Assembly: GCF_900015215.1 (NCBI RefSeq)
Contig: NZ_LN555523.1
Span: 1,349,481 to 1,413,480, forward strand
Reading direction: 5' to 3'
DNA from: Romboutsia ilealis
Lineage (GTDB): Bacteria > Bacillota > Clostridia > Peptostreptococcales > Peptostreptococcaceae
DNA length: 64,000 bases
Both the position numbers and the translations under genes were made by a program. The notes under the pieces were generated by a model, which saw only the letters and a list, made by a program, of their open reading frames with translations, did not search any database and had not been told where the DNA came from. Shown one piece after another: positions 8,392-18,184 of this stretch (position 1 is its first letter; each line of letters starts with the position of its first letter).

Positions 8392-10212
8392 TTATATACT
8401 AAGTCCACTTCTAAATTGACTATTATAAAGATTTGCATAGAACCCTTTTGCTTCTAAAAGTTCATCATGAGTTCCTTTTTCAATTATTTCTCCATCTTTT
8501 ACTGCTAAAATAACATCTGCATTTCTTATAGTACTTAATCTATGGGCAATTATAAATGTAGTTTTACCTTCCATTAAATTAACCATAGCATTTTGTATGT
8601 GTACCTCTGTTCTAGTATCTATAGATGAAGTAGCCTCGTCAAGTATAAGTATTGATGATTTAGAAAGTATCGCTCTAGCTATAGCTAATAGCTGTCTTTG
8701 ACCTTGCGATAAGTTACTTCCATTATCACTAAGTACAGTATCATAACCATCTTCAAGTTGCATAATAAAATGATGCGCATTTGCAAGTTTTGCTGCCTCT
8801 ATTATTTCTTCATCAGTTGCATTTAAATTACCATATTTTAAGTTCTCTCTTATACTTACTGAGAATAAATAAGTATCTTGTAGTACTACTGCAACTGATT
8901 TTCTTAAACTTTCCATAGTTATATTATCTATATCTATACCATCTATAGTTATAGTTCCGCTATCTATATGATAAAACTTGTTTAGTAGATTTATTATAGT
9001 AGTTTTACCAGAACCAGTAGGACCTACTATTGCTATAGTTTGACCTTTGTGTGCAGTTAAGTTTATTTTATTTAAAACTTTCTTATTTTTATTATAAGAG
9101 AAATCAACGTTTTCTAACTTAACTTCACCATCTAAGTTTTCTACATCTACAGCATCTGATTTATCTACTTCTGATTCTTCATCCATTACTTCAAATACTC
9201 TTTCTGCACCTGCTAATGCACCTTGTATTGTATTTGATATATTAAGTATTTGATTTATAGGTTGGTTAAAGTTTCTCATATATAATATTATCGAGAATAT
9301 TACCCCAACAGTTATATCCATACCTTTTAAAAGAAATACTCCACCGCAAATAGCTAATATCAGATATGTTAAGTTATTTATAAAGTTATTTATAGGTCCC
9401 ATAAATCCTGATAGAGCTTCTGCTAGTATTGAATATTTAGTTATATTTTTATTTATCTCACTAAACTCTTTCTTTACCTTTTCTTCTTGAGAAAATAATA
9501 AAACAGCTTTTTGTCCTGATACCATTTCTTCTATATACCCATTAAGTTGACCTAATCCACTTTGCTTTTTAACAAACAGTGGTTGAGTACATTTTACTAA
9601 AGCTCTAGTTGCTAATATTGTAATAGGTGTTGTAATTAATCCTATTATAGTCAATGTTTTATTTAACATAAGCATTGCTATAAGCATACCTACTATATTT
9701 ATAACACCTGATATTAATTGAGTTATACTTTGTGACATAGTCATATTTATATTATCTATATCATTTGTAAGTCTACTCATTAAATCCCCACTTGAGTGAG
9801 TATCAAAATATTTTAATGGTAAATGTTGCATTTTTTCATATAAATCTTTTCTTATTTCTGCTGAAGTTTTTTGGGCTATACTTACCATTAATCTATTTTG
9901 TATAAATGTAGATAATGTTGCTACTAGGTACATAAATATAAGTACTATACATATTCTAAATAAACCACTTATATCTCCTACTGATATATATTTATCTACT
10001 ATCTCTCCATTTAATTTTGTACCCATTATACTTACTAATGTTGTTATTACACAAAATACAAATATAAGCATAAGAGATAATCTTTTATTTCCTATATATT
10101 TTAATATTCTAAAAGTTGTTTCTTTAGGGTTATTTAATTTTTCATTACTCTTTTCAAAATTTATTCCTGGTCCTCTTCCTATTCTTGGTTGTGGTACTGA
10201 TTTAGCCGACAC
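8392..10212 (-). CDS. ABC transporter, fused membrane and ATPase domains (second subunit)
   Basis: 606 residues from GTG at 10212. This start is chosen because GAGGAGGTG lies 7 bp upstream; the frame itself opens at 10230. Six membrane segments (about 30-310) are followed by the ATPase domain with Walker A GPTGSGKTT, Q-loop VLQDTYLF, signature LSQGQRQ, Walker B ILILDEATSS and switch His in IAHRLST. It overlaps the partner ORF by 11 bp. Paired half-transporters behind a MarR gene are typical of heterodimeric multidrug exporters (BmrCD/EfrAB type). This subunit has the canonical catalytic Glu after Walker B, whereas the partner has Asp (see partner). The substrate is unknown. Confidence 0.9.
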   Translation of the reverse strand: MSAKSVPQPRIGRGPGINFEKSNEKLNNPKETTFRILKYIGNKRLSLMLIFVFCVITTLVSIMGTKLNGEIVDKYISVGDISGLFRICIVLIFMYLVATLSTFIQNRLMVSIAQKTSAEIRKDLYEKMQHLPLKYFDTHSSGDLMSRLTNDIDNINMTMSQSITQLISGVINIVGMLIAMLMLNKTLTIIGLITTPITILATRALVKCTQPLFVKKQSGLGQLNGYIEEMVSGQKAVLLFSQEEKVKKEFSEINKNITKYSILAEALSGFMGPINNFINNLTYLILAICGGVFLLKGMDITVGVIFSIILYMRNFNQPINQILNISNTIQGALAGAERVFEVMDEESEVDKSDAVDVENLDGEVKLENVDFSYNKNKKVLNKINLTAHKGQTIAIVGPTGSGKTTIINLLNKFYHIDSGTITIDGIDIDNITMESLRKSVAVVLQDTYLFSVSIRENLKYGNLNATDEEIIEAAKLANAHHFIMQLEDGYDTVLSDNGSNLSQGQRQLLAIARAILSKSSILILDEATSSIDTRTEVHIQNAMVNLMEGKTTFIIAHRLSTIRNADVILAVKDGEIIEKGTHDELLEAKGFYANLYNSQFRSGLSI

Positions 10213-11935
10213 TCTCAAGCACCTCCTCACCTAATTGTGATATAGCTATACTTCTGTATATTTCACTAGTTTTTAATAATTCTTTATGTGTTCCTATATT
10301 GGCTATTTTTCCATCATCCATTACTATTATCTTATCTGCATCCATAACACCTGATATTCTTTGTGCAATTACTATAACAGTAGAATCTTTCATAGTTTCT
10401 TTTATAGAATTTTGAAGCTTTGCTTCTGTAGCCATATCTAATGCACTTGATGAATCATCCATTATAAATATTTTGGGATTTCTTATTAAAGTTCTAGCAA
10501 TTGAAAGACGCTGTTTTTGTCCTCCTGATAAGTTTTTAGCTCTTTGTTCTACTTCACTGTCAAATTTATCTTCTTTATTGTTAATGAATTCATAGGCTTG
10601 AGCATTAACTGCGCTATCAACTATCATATCTTTAGATGCATTTTCATTACCAAATCTTATGTTACTTTCAATAGTTCCGCTAAATAGTATATTTTCTTGA
10701 AGTACTATTCCTATATTTTCTCTAAGTTGACTTAAAGATATATCTTTTATATTAGTTTTACCTATTAAAATTTCACCTGAACTTACATCGTATAGTCTTG
10801 GTATTAAATTTACAAATGAACTCTTTCCACAACCAGTTGATCCTATAATTCCTATAGTCTCTCCTTGTTTAGCCGTAAAAGATATATTTTCTAATACATT
10901 TTCACTATGTTCATTGTATCTAAATGATACATTTTTAAATTCAATATCAAAGTTTTCTATTACCTTAGTATTTTCTTTATCTTTTATACTAGTTTCAGTT
11001 TCAAATACTTCATTTATTCTTGTAGCTGATGCTTTAGCTCTTGAGTAACCTATCATTATATTTATAACCATTACTACAGAACCCATTATTTGAAGTAAGT
11101 AATTAATAAATGCTACTATTTTACCTATTTCTAAGTCTCCCGCATTTACCATATTACCACCAAACCATAATACAGAAACAACAGTTAAATTCATTATTAA
11201 TGTAGCCATAGGCCATAGTATTAAGTTCATATTTTGAGATTTTATACTAGTATTAGTTAATTCTTCGTTTGCTTCTATAAATCTACTTTTTTGAGTATTT
11301 TCTATTGCAAATGCCTTTATTACCTTAACTCCTAGTATACTCTCCCTCATTACGGTATTTACATTATCTATGTTTTGTTGAACCTTAGTGAACAATGGTA
11401 ATAATTTTTTTAATATAAACAATACTGAAACTGTAATTATTGGTATCGCTATTAAAAATATAGTAGATAATTTAGGACTAAGTATATAAGCCATAATTAT
11501 CCCACCAATTGCAGTAAGAGGTGCCCTTACCATCATTCTAAGTGCCATATTAGTCATCATTTGTATTTGTGTTACATCATTTGTAAGTCTTGTTATTAGT
11601 GATGAGGTTTTAAGTTTATCTAACTCTATAAAAGATAGTGTTTGGATTTTATCAAATAATCCTTGTCTTACCTCTTGCCCTAAATTCATAGATGCAACTG
11701 CTGCTAAATATGAACATGCAGATCCTGCTATTAAACCAACTATTGACGCAATAACCATTTGTATACCTATATAAAGTACATAGTTTAAGTTTCCATTTGC
11801 AACACCTGTATCTATTATTTTAGATAATAATGTTGGTTGTAGTAAGTCCATTGCAACTTCTAAAAACATTGCTAATGGTGCAAGTATTGCACATACAATT
11901 GCTGATCCTTTTAAATACTTAAACAATTTTATCAA
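10202..11935 (-). CDS. ABC transporter, fused membrane and ATPase domains (first subunit, degenerate Walker B)
   Basis: 577 residues from TTG at 11935, which has AGGAGG at 8 bp. Six membrane segments precede an ATPase domain with GSTGCGKSS, VLQENILF, LSGGQKQ and Walker B IFIMDDSSSALD. Here Asp replaces the catalytic Glu, and the switch histidine is replaced (IAQRISG). Both changes mark the degenerate half of heterodimeric exporters, so this subunit probably forms an asymmetric pair with the product of the next gene. Operon order: MarR regulator, this gene, partner. Inferred role: drug or lipid export at the cytoplasmic membrane. Confidence 0.9.
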   Translation of the reverse strand: MIKLFKYLKGSAIVCAILAPLAMFLEVAMDLLQPTLLSKIIDTGVANGNLNYVLYIGIQMVIASIVGLIAGSACSYLAAVASMNLGQEVRQGLFDKIQTLSFIELDKLKTSSLITRLTNDVTQIQMMTNMALRMMVRAPLTAIGGIIMAYILSPKLSTIFLIAIPIITVSVLFILKKLLPLFTKVQQNIDNVNTVMRESILGVKVIKAFAIENTQKSRFIEANEELTNTSIKSQNMNLILWPMATLIMNLTVVSVLWFGGNMVNAGDLEIGKIVAFINYLLQIMGSVVMVINIMIGYSRAKASATRINEVFETETSIKDKENTKVIENFDIEFKNVSFRYNEHSENVLENISFTAKQGETIGIIGSTGCGKSSFVNLIPRLYDVSSGEILIGKTNIKDISLSQLRENIGIVLQENILFSGTIESNIRFGNENASKDMIVDSAVNAQAYEFINNKEDKFDSEVEQRAKNLSGGQKQRLSIARTLIRNPKIFIMDDSSSALDMATEAKLQNSIKETMKDSTVIVIAQRISGVMDADKIIVMDDGKIANIGTHKELLKTSEIYRSIAISQLGEEVLESVG

Positions 11936-11959
11936 AGTCAATCTCCTCCTTGTATTTAA

Positions 11960-12412
11960 TTAAAATTTATCTTTTTTTCTTTTTGCTAAGTTTTCATATA
12001 ATCTATTTAAAGTATTTATAGCGTCAATTCTTTCTTTTTCTGAAAATCCATCAAAGCAAATTTCATCTAATTTTAAAAATACCTTTTCAACCTTTTTTTG
12101 AGCTTCTATTCCTTTTTCAGTTAAAAATACATTTAATATTCGTTTATCTTTTGGATTTCTTTCTCTATATATAAGCTTTTCTTTTTCCATAGATGATAAT
12201 ATACTCGTAACCGTAGCTGGCTCTATTTTACAACAAGAAGCAATCTCTCTTTGGCTACAACCAGGATGATTAATAATAAAATCTAATAATTTTGGTTTTC
12301 CCTCTGTTAAATTTACTTTTTGAAATTCTATTTTTGCCATTTTTCTATGAGTTTTATTTAATCTTATTAAACTACCATGTAATGAATTTGCCCTTATACC
12401 TTTTTTAAACAT
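11960..12412 (-). CDS. MarR-family transcriptional regulator
   Basis: 150 residues, GGAGAG upstream of ATG. Winged-helix region at about 45-115 (SQREIASCCKIEPATVTSILSSMEKEKLIYRERNPKDKRILNVFLTEKG in pieces) is the MarR fold. It is the first gene of an operon with the two ABC exporter subunits (25 bp to the next start). Two tandem palindromes at 12436-12463 directly upstream are likely its own operators, giving autorepression relieved by a ligand, as known for MarR-ABC operons. Confidence 0.9.
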   Translation of the reverse strand: MFKKGIRANSLHGSLIRLNKTHRKMAKIEFQKVNLTEGKPKLLDFIINHPGCSQREIASCCKIEPATVTSILSSMEKEKLIYRERNPKDKRILNVFLTEKGIEAQKKVEKVFLKLDEICFDGFSEKERIDAINTLNRLYENLAKRKKDKF

Positions 12413-12435
12413 AATCTTCTCTCCACTTCAAATTC

Positions 12436-12463
12436 ATTAGATATCTAATCATTAGATGTCTAA
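12436..12463. promoter_or_regulatory. Tandem palindromic operators for the MarR regulator
   Basis: ATTAGATATCTAAT (12436-12449, perfect palindrome) followed 2 bp later by TTAGATGTCTAA (12452-12463, one central mismatch). They lie 24 bp upstream of the MarR start codon. Spacing of 16 bp centre to centre suggests two dimers on nearly opposite turns. Binding by the MarR protein is inferred from position. Confidence 0.7.
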
Positions 12464-12615
12464 CTATTTATATACTATCAAATCTCAAACTTTATGTAAA
12501 GGAAAAATATTATCTTTTGAAACCTATTATCATCAACAATTTAATACAATTAAGTATAGTATTTACTCGAAATACACTTTAATTATTTAAAAGTTCTATT
12601 TTTTACTCTAAAATA

Positions 12616-12654
12616 AAAGAGTATGTTTACTTAAATTTAGTTAACATACTCTTT
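12616..12654 (-). terminator. Terminator of the CBS-domain gene
   Basis: AAAGAGTATGTT ... AACATACTCTTT, 12-bp stem, 10 bp beyond the stop codon at 12664 on the minus strand. Confidence 0.85.
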
Positions 12655-12663
12655 ATTATTAAG

Positions 12664-13602
12664 TTAATTAATATAACTTACTCTTACTTTTTCAATTTTT
12701 TTATTACTAACTTTTACAACTTCTATATTAATATTATCTACATTTATCACTACTTTTTCATTAGATTTTGGTATTTCCCCTAATTTGGTTATTATATAAC
12801 CATTTAAGGTATTATACTCACCTTCTTCTAACTCTAAATTAAAAGCTTCATTAAATTCATCAAGCTCTATACTACAATCAACTATAAATATACTTTCATT
12901 AATTTTTACAATATTGTTATTTTCTTTATCGTACTCATCTTCAATATCGCCAACAATTTCTTCTACTAAATCTTCCATGGTAACTATACCACAAAATCCA
13001 CCATACTCATCGATAAGTATAGCCATGTGTATTTTGTTACCTTGTAAAATTTTAAATAATTCATTAGTTTTTTTACTTGTTGGAACAAAATATGGTTTAT
13101 GCATTATTTCTTCTAAGTTAATATTCTCAAACCCTCTATCTTTTGCATGTATAAGTATATCTCTAACATGAACTATTCCTATTATATTATCGATATTATC
13201 TTTATATACAGGTATTCTTGAATAGTTAGAGTGTAAAAGTTTATCTATATTTTCTTCAACATCGTCATCTATGTTTATTGAAAAAGTATCTTTTCTAGAA
13301 GTCATAATATCTTTTGACCTTGTATCATTGAATTTAAAAATACTTTCTATCATATCTTTTTCATAAGTCTGTATTACTCCTTCTTCTTCAGATTTACATA
13401 TTAACGATTTTATATACTCTTCAGATACTTTACCATTTTCTTTTTCTGATCTATATTTTTTTAATATATTAGATTTAATAAATGTACTAATCTTTAAAAA
13501 TGGTCTAAGTAATATTGATAATATTGAAATTATTTTCTTTTGAATTGTTAGTAAAAATATTAATATTGGTTGATTTGAATGCCTATGGGAATCAGATTCC
13601 AT
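12664..13602 (-). CDS. CBS-pair / CorC-HlyC domain protein
   Basis: 312 residues, AGGAGG upstream. An N-terminal hydrophobic stretch (about 12-45) is followed by the family hallmark KSEEEGVIQTYEKDMIESIF, then MTSRKDTFSI opening a CBS pair (about 95-215, containing RIPVYKDNIDNIIGIVHVRD and MAILIDEYGGFCGIVTMEDLVEEIVGDIEDE, in pieces), then a C-terminal CorC_HlyC domain (about 230-308). The usual DUF21 membrane domain of 4 helices is missing or reduced to one segment, so it is shorter than hemolysin III/CNNM-type proteins. Family role: possibly magnesium or cobalt homeostasis; nothing local confirms it. Confidence 0.85.
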   Translation of the reverse strand: MESDSHRHSNQPILIFLLTIQKKIISILSILLRPFLKISTFIKSNILKKYRSEKENGKVSEEYIKSLICKSEEEGVIQTYEKDMIESIFKFNDTRSKDIMTSRKDTFSINIDDDVEENIDKLLHSNYSRIPVYKDNIDNIIGIVHVRDILIHAKDRGFENINLEEIMHKPYFVPTSKKTNELFKILQGNKIHMAILIDEYGGFCGIVTMEDLVEEIVGDIEDEYDKENNNIVKINESIFIVDCSIELDEFNEAFNLELEEGEYNTLNGYIITKLGEIPKSNEKVVINVDNINIEVVKVSNKKIEKVRVSYIN

Positions 13603-13901
13603 ACTAATTTTTTACCTCCTTTTTCTTACTAGATAATATGATACTATCACAATAAATGTGAGATTGCAATTAATAATTTATGTTAAAATTCATTGTATTA
13701 ATATATATTATTCTTATCTATTTAATTGATTATATTATTTATCTGTTACTTTATTTATTATTTAATCAATTATAAATAAAATTATTTATATTATTGTAAA
13801 ATCAATTCTTAAAATTCCCCTATATAATATATTTATAAAATGAATGAAGTTTATGAGATATAAAAGTTTTATTTGTAAACATCTTAATAAATATATTGTA
13901 A

Positions 13902-13932
13902 AAAAAAATGTTAGCATTTGCTAACATTTTTT
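13902..13932 (-). terminator. Terminator of degV
   Basis: AAAAATGTTAGCA TT TGCTAACATTTTTT, a tight 13-bp stem overlapping the end of the DegV gene stop codon. Confidence 0.85.
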
Positions 13933-14770
13933 ATAATACACTTATTAATACCGCACCTTTTGATGCATATGTACCCATAACAGCTCCTACCTCTGATATC
14001 ATAATACTTTTAAAATTATGATTTTTAAGCATCATTTCTTTTACTTTAAGTGCTTTATCTAAACAATTTGCATGTGCTATAGCTAATGATTTTACTTCAC
14101 CTTTTTTAATTGAAGAACATACATTTTCAACTACTTTTTTTAGTGAATTATTATCTCCTCTAGCCTTATCACAAGGCTTAACTTCACCATTTCCTATTTT
14201 TACTATAACCTTAAAGTTTAAGGCATTTATAAGTTTACCAGCTATAGGATTTATTCTTCCCCCTTTTATCGCATTTTCTAAAGTTTCTAATGATCCATAA
14301 AATACTATATCATTTTTTAGAGATTCTATAATACTTACTATTTCATCTAAACCTTTTCCTTCTTCTGCTAATTGTGCTGCTTTAACTATTAAAAGTCCTT
14401 GACCTATAGAACCTGTTTCTGTATCTATAACTGCAACTTTTTTATTTGGATATTCTTCCTCAAACATGCTTTTAGCAAGTACTGCTGTTGAATATGTTCC
14501 TGATAACTTTGAAGCTAGAGTTATAACTAATATCTCCTCTTCCTCACCTTCATAACTTCTCATAAATCTTTCTGGTGAAGGGCAAGAAGTCTTTGGAAGA
14601 ACTGGTGAATCAGCCATCATTTTATAAAATTCAGCTTTTTCAATCTCTCCATCTGCATATATATCATCTCCAAAAGCTATGTTAAGAGGTACTATTTCTA
14701 TATTATATTTTTCAGCTATCTCATTATTTAAATCACAAGAGCTATCTGTTACTATTCTAATCTTTTTCAT
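13931..14770 (-). CDS. DegV-family fatty-acid-binding protein
   Basis: 279 residues from ATG at 14770, chosen for GGAGTGAG at 6 bp; an upstream ATG at 14797 lacks a site. Starts KKIRIVTDSSCDL and has TSCPSPERFM and ITLASKLSGTYSTA, the conserved lipid-carboxylate-binding segments of DegV, plus GRINPIAGKL. Known family role: binds fatty acids and delivers them to fatty acid kinase FakA. No FakA gene is nearby. It is divergent from a TetR gene, with a palindromic site between them, so it is likely part of a lipid-responsive pair. Confidence 0.9.
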   Translation of the reverse strand: MKKIRIVTDSSCDLNNEIAEKYNIEIVPLNIAFGDDIYADGEIEKAEFYKMMADSPVLPKTSCPSPERFMRSYEGEEEEILVITLASKLSGTYSTAVLAKSMFEEEYPNKKVAVIDTETGSIGQGLLIVKAAQLAEEGKGLDEIVSIIESLKNDIVFYGSLETLENAIKGGRINPIAGKLINALNFKVIVKIGNGEVKPCDKARGDNNSLKKVVENVCSSIKKGEVKSLAIAHANCLDKALKVKEMMLKNHNFKSIMISEVGAVMGTYASKGAVLISVL

Positions 14771-14808
14771 ATATCTCACTCCATTTAATATTCTCATATC
14801 TTTTCAGT

Positions 14809-14822
14809 CGGTCAGTTGACCG
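14809..14822. promoter_or_regulatory. TetR-type operator between degV and tetR
   Basis: CGGTCAGTTGACCG, 6-bp arms around GT, located 39 bp upstream of the DegV start and 160 bp upstream of the divergent TetR gene. It fits a TetR-family dimer site controlling degV. Binding is inferred. Confidence 0.65.
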
Positions 14823-14981
14823 TTTTTTTATTTTAATTTTATACTCAATCTATATTAAAGTCAATAATTAAAATTACCAATTATATAACATAAACTATAA
14901 TTACATATAATTAATTGACAATAATATTTACTATATTTATAATTTACTTAGTAAAATGCGAAATTCTAGGATGGTATTTGT

Positions 14982-15536
14982 ATGAAACAAAATAATATGA
15001 AAGAAACAATTTTATCAGCAGCTACAGATTTAATAATAAAACAAGGGATAAAGAACACTTCTTTAGCTGATATAGCTAAAGCCACAAATATAAGCAAAGG
15101 TACATTATATTATCACTATTCTTCAAAAAATGATTTAATATGCGCCATTGCAGATATGCATTTAGAAGCTATAACAAAATCAGTACTAGATTGTGTTTAT
15201 GGAATAGGAACTGATGATGATTCTGTTAATATGGTAAATTTAATAATGGAAAAAATATCATCTATAGAAGGCAGAGGAAGAATACATATGTATCTCTTAT
15301 GTGAAGCTATAACGGAAAATAATACTCTAAGAGAATCAATTAAAGTTAAGTATTTTGAATGGAGAAATACTCTAAAACAAGAAATTTCTAAGGCCGTTAA
15401 GGATAATACAGACGCTGAAGCTCTTTCCTTTTTATTGGTAGCTGTAGTGGATGGTCTTGTTGTTCAAGGTATTTTAAAATCTGAAACTATTCCTTATGAA
15501 AGAATTGCTAGTTTCTTATTAAAAAGCTGGTTATAA
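14982..15536 (+). CDS. TetR-family transcriptional regulator
   Basis: 184 residues, AGGATGG upstream of ATG. The N-terminal helix-turn-helix is canonical (KETILSAATDLIIKQG, TSLADIAKATNISKGTLYYHYSSKNDL, residues about 6-55). The C-terminal ligand domain is not assignable. Divergent from degV with the operator at 14809-14822 between, suggesting it represses degV in response to a lipid-like ligand; this is inference. A long bidirectional terminator follows. Confidence 0.9.
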   Translation: MKQNNMKETILSAATDLIIKQGIKNTSLADIAKATNISKGTLYYHYSSKNDLICAIADMHLEAITKSVLDCVYGIGTDDDSVNMVNLIMEKISSIEGRGRIHMYLLCEAITENNTLRESIKVKYFEWRNTLKQEISKAVKDNTDAEALSFLLVAVVDGLVVQGILKSETIPYERIASFLLKSWL

Positions 15537-15580
15537 AAATTTAATTAACTTTAGTAATTATAAAAAAAATTTATATACAC

Positions 15581-15641
15581 CACTAGATACTTGCTAAAAA
15601 AGATGGTATATTAGACCATCTTTTTTAGTAAGTATCTAGTG
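15581..15641. terminator. Long bidirectional terminator
   Basis: 27-nt arms around a 7-nt loop with a single mismatch (a G-U pair in one RNA). It begins CACTAGATACTT and contains an A-run in the left arm and a T-run in the right arm. It lies between the convergent TetR and acetyltransferase genes. The rest of 15642-15841 is AT-rich and shows no gene. Confidence 0.85.
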
Positions 15642-15841
15642 ATATATCCCACAATATTACTAAGTACTCTTAATTAAAATAATATTGTACATTTTATTAA
15701 ACAATATTTTTATAAATAAATACTATATAATTTTATATACATCTATCTAAGTTTCATTAATAACCTATTAAAATATAGTTAACTTGATTAAATAAAAAAG
15801 CGGAGTATATCTCTACACTATTTCTTAATTCATTATTATTC

Positions 15842-16396
15842 TTAATCTATAGTTTTTATAACCCTACATGGATTTCCAACTGCAATAGTATTATTTGGTA
15901 TATCTTTAGTTACAACACTACCAGAACCTATAATAACATTTTTACCTATCTTAACACCAGGATTTATCGTAGTCCCTCCACCTATCCAAGTACCATCTCC
16001 TATTTCTATATCCTTAGCAAATTCAAACCCTGACTTTCTAAGAGATGGTGATATAGGATGACCTGCTGTAAATATATTTACATTAGGACCTATTAATACA
16101 TCATTTCCTATAGATACCTTTGCACAATCAAGTACTGTTAAATTATAGTTTGCATAAGAATTTTCGCCCCAGTGTATGTTATATCCATAATCACATCTAA
16201 AAGGTGGCTCTATATAAAATTTTTTTCCGACTGATCCAAATAATCCTCTTAATAATTTATCTCTTTTTTCTATTTCATTTGGCTTAAGCGTATTGTACTC
16301 ATATAAAACTTCCTTAGCATACTGTCTTTCATCAGTTAATTCTTCACCAAAAGGTAAATACAATTCTCCCATTATCATCTTTTCTTTTTCTGTCAT
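15842..16396 (-). CDS. Sugar O-acetyltransferase (maltose/galactoside acetyltransferase, hexapeptide repeat)
   Basis: 184 residues, GGGG upstream of ATG. N-terminal Mac domain (MTEKEKMIMGELYLPF, about 1-55), then left-handed beta-helix repeats with the catalytic His in FTAGHPISP and the closing SGSVVTKDIPNNTIAVGNP. Reaction: acetyl-CoA-dependent O-acetylation of maltose, glucose or galactosides. It lies 23 bp downstream of the alpha-glucosidase gene and is probably co-transcribed, so it may detoxify or tag sugars left by that enzyme. Substrate inferred. Confidence 0.9.
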   Translation of the reverse strand: MTEKEKMIMGELYLPFGEELTDERQYAKEVLYEYNTLKPNEIEKRDKLLRGLFGSVGKKFYIEPPFRCDYGYNIHWGENSYANYNLTVLDCAKVSIGNDVLIGPNVNIFTAGHPISPSLRKSGFEFAKDIEIGDGTWIGGGTTINPGVKIGKNVIIGSGSVVTKDIPNNTIAVGNPCRVIKTID

Positions 16397-16418
16397 AATA
16401 ATTATTCCCCTTATTATA

Positions 16419-18059
16419 TTATTTTAATTTATATATTATAGCTTCATACGGTCTTAAATTTATTTTTTCTATATCTTTACTTGAATCCTTGTAGTTACTT
16501 AATAAAATTTCACAACCTTCATACTTTATAGACTTATCTAGTACAAATTCTTCGTCTTTGTCATAGAAGTTAGCTACTACTAATATTTTTTCATCATTTA
16601 ATTCTCTTATATATGAAAATATTGAGTTGTGATCTTTATATAACAATTTAAAATCACCATATACAACTACATCTTCATTCTTTCTTATTTTTATAAGTTT
16701 CTTATAATGATTAAATATTGAGTTTTCATCTTCTAAATTATTCTTAACATTTATATCTACATAATTTGGATTAACCTTTAACCATGGTTTTACTTTACTA
16801 AATCCACCATTTAAGCTATCGTCCCATTGCATAGGAGTTCTTGCGTTATCTCTTCCTTTAGCATATATAGATTTCATTATATCTTCTTCTTTATAACCTT
16901 CACTTATACGCTCTTTGTACATATTTAAAAGCTCTATATCATTGTATTCATCAATACTATCAAATACCACATTAGTCATCCCTATTTCTTCCCCTTGATA
17001 TATATACGGAGTTCCCTTTTGCATATGTAGTACGGTTGCTAACATTTTAGCACTTAACTCTCTGTATTCTTCGCTGTCATTTCCCCATCTTGAAACTATT
17101 CTTGGCAGGTCATGATTATTCCAAAATAAACTATTCCATCCTTCATTATCTAATTCAGTTTGCCACTTATTAAATACTTCTTTTAATTTTATAAAATTAA
17201 GAGGAGCTAAATCCCACTTAGTTTTACCTGGTATTTCATCTAAAGATATGTGTTCAAATTGGAATACCATACTAAGTTCATTTCTTATCGGGTTGCTATA
17301 TAATTTAGCTATTTTAGGAGTAGCACCCCAAGTTTCACCTACTGTTAATAAGTCATATTTTCCAAAAGTGTTTATATTCATTTCATTTATGTATTCATGA
17401 AGCTTAGGACCATTAGCAGTTATTAACTTATCAGGTTCTTTTCCTACTAGGTCTATAACGTCTAATCTAAATCCACCTACTCCTTTATCTATCCAGAAAT
17501 TTATCATATCGTATAACTCATTTCTAACTTCTTCATTTTCCCAATTTAAATCTGGTTGTTTTTTAGAAAATAAGTGTAAGTAGTATTCATTACTATTTTT
17601 ATCTAACTCCCATGCACTTCCGCTAAATGTTGATTTCATTTCATTTGGCTCTTTACCATCTACTGGTTTTCTAAATACATAATAATCTCTATATTTACTA
17701 TTTGGATTTTTCTTAGCTTCCATAAACCACTTATGTTCATCTGAAGTATGATTTAATACTAAGTCCATTAATATCTTTATTCCTCTATCATTAGCTTCTT
17801 TCAACAAATTGTCCATATCTTCCATCGTACCAAATTCATCCATTATATCCCTATAATCACTTATATCATATCCATTGTCATCATTTGGAGATTTATATAC
17901 TGGTGATAACCATATTACATCTATCCCTAGTTCCTTTAAATAATCAAGTTTCGATATTATTCCTCTTAAATCCCCTATACCATCATTATTACTATCACAA
18001 AAACTCCTTGGATAAATTTGATAAACTACTGAATTATGCCACCATTTTTTCTCTAGCAT
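16419..18059 (-). CDS. Alpha-glucosidase / oligo-1,6-glucosidase (GH13_31)
   Basis: 546 residues, GGGGGG upstream of ATG. Barrel motifs are complete: DLVLNHTSDEH, GGFRLDVIDL (nucleophile Asp), LTVGETWG (acid/base Glu) and WNNHDLPR. The Val after the nucleophile Asp is the residue associated with alpha-1,6 specificity in this family, favouring isomaltose and similar oligosaccharides over maltose. Cytoplasmic, no signal peptide. Operon with the acetyltransferase. Divergent from an AraC-type gene at 18185 that is the probable regulator. No transporter is linked here. Confidence 0.92.
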   Translation of the reverse strand: MLEKKWWHNSVVYQIYPRSFCDSNNDGIGDLRGIISKLDYLKELGIDVIWLSPVYKSPNDDNGYDISDYRDIMDEFGTMEDMDNLLKEANDRGIKILMDLVLNHTSDEHKWFMEAKKNPNSKYRDYYVFRKPVDGKEPNEMKSTFSGSAWELDKNSNEYYLHLFSKKQPDLNWENEEVRNELYDMINFWIDKGVGGFRLDVIDLVGKEPDKLITANGPKLHEYINEMNINTFGKYDLLTVGETWGATPKIAKLYSNPIRNELSMVFQFEHISLDEIPGKTKWDLAPLNFIKLKEVFNKWQTELDNEGWNSLFWNNHDLPRIVSRWGNDSEEYRELSAKMLATVLHMQKGTPYIYQGEEIGMTNVVFDSIDEYNDIELLNMYKERISEGYKEEDIMKSIYAKGRDNARTPMQWDDSLNGGFSKVKPWLKVNPNYVDINVKNNLEDENSIFNHYKKLIKIRKNEDVVVYGDFKLLYKDHNSIFSYIRELNDEKILVVANFYDKDEEFVLDKSIKYEGCEILLSNYKDSSKDIEKINLRPYEAIIYKLK

Positions 18060-18184
18060 ATTCTCCCCCCCTATTTTTATTTAATTGTAATATATCTATA
18101 ATGCTATTATAATAAAATAAAAGTATTAAATTCTATAAATATATTGATATTTAATAACATAAAACTGACTTTAAGGGGATTATT

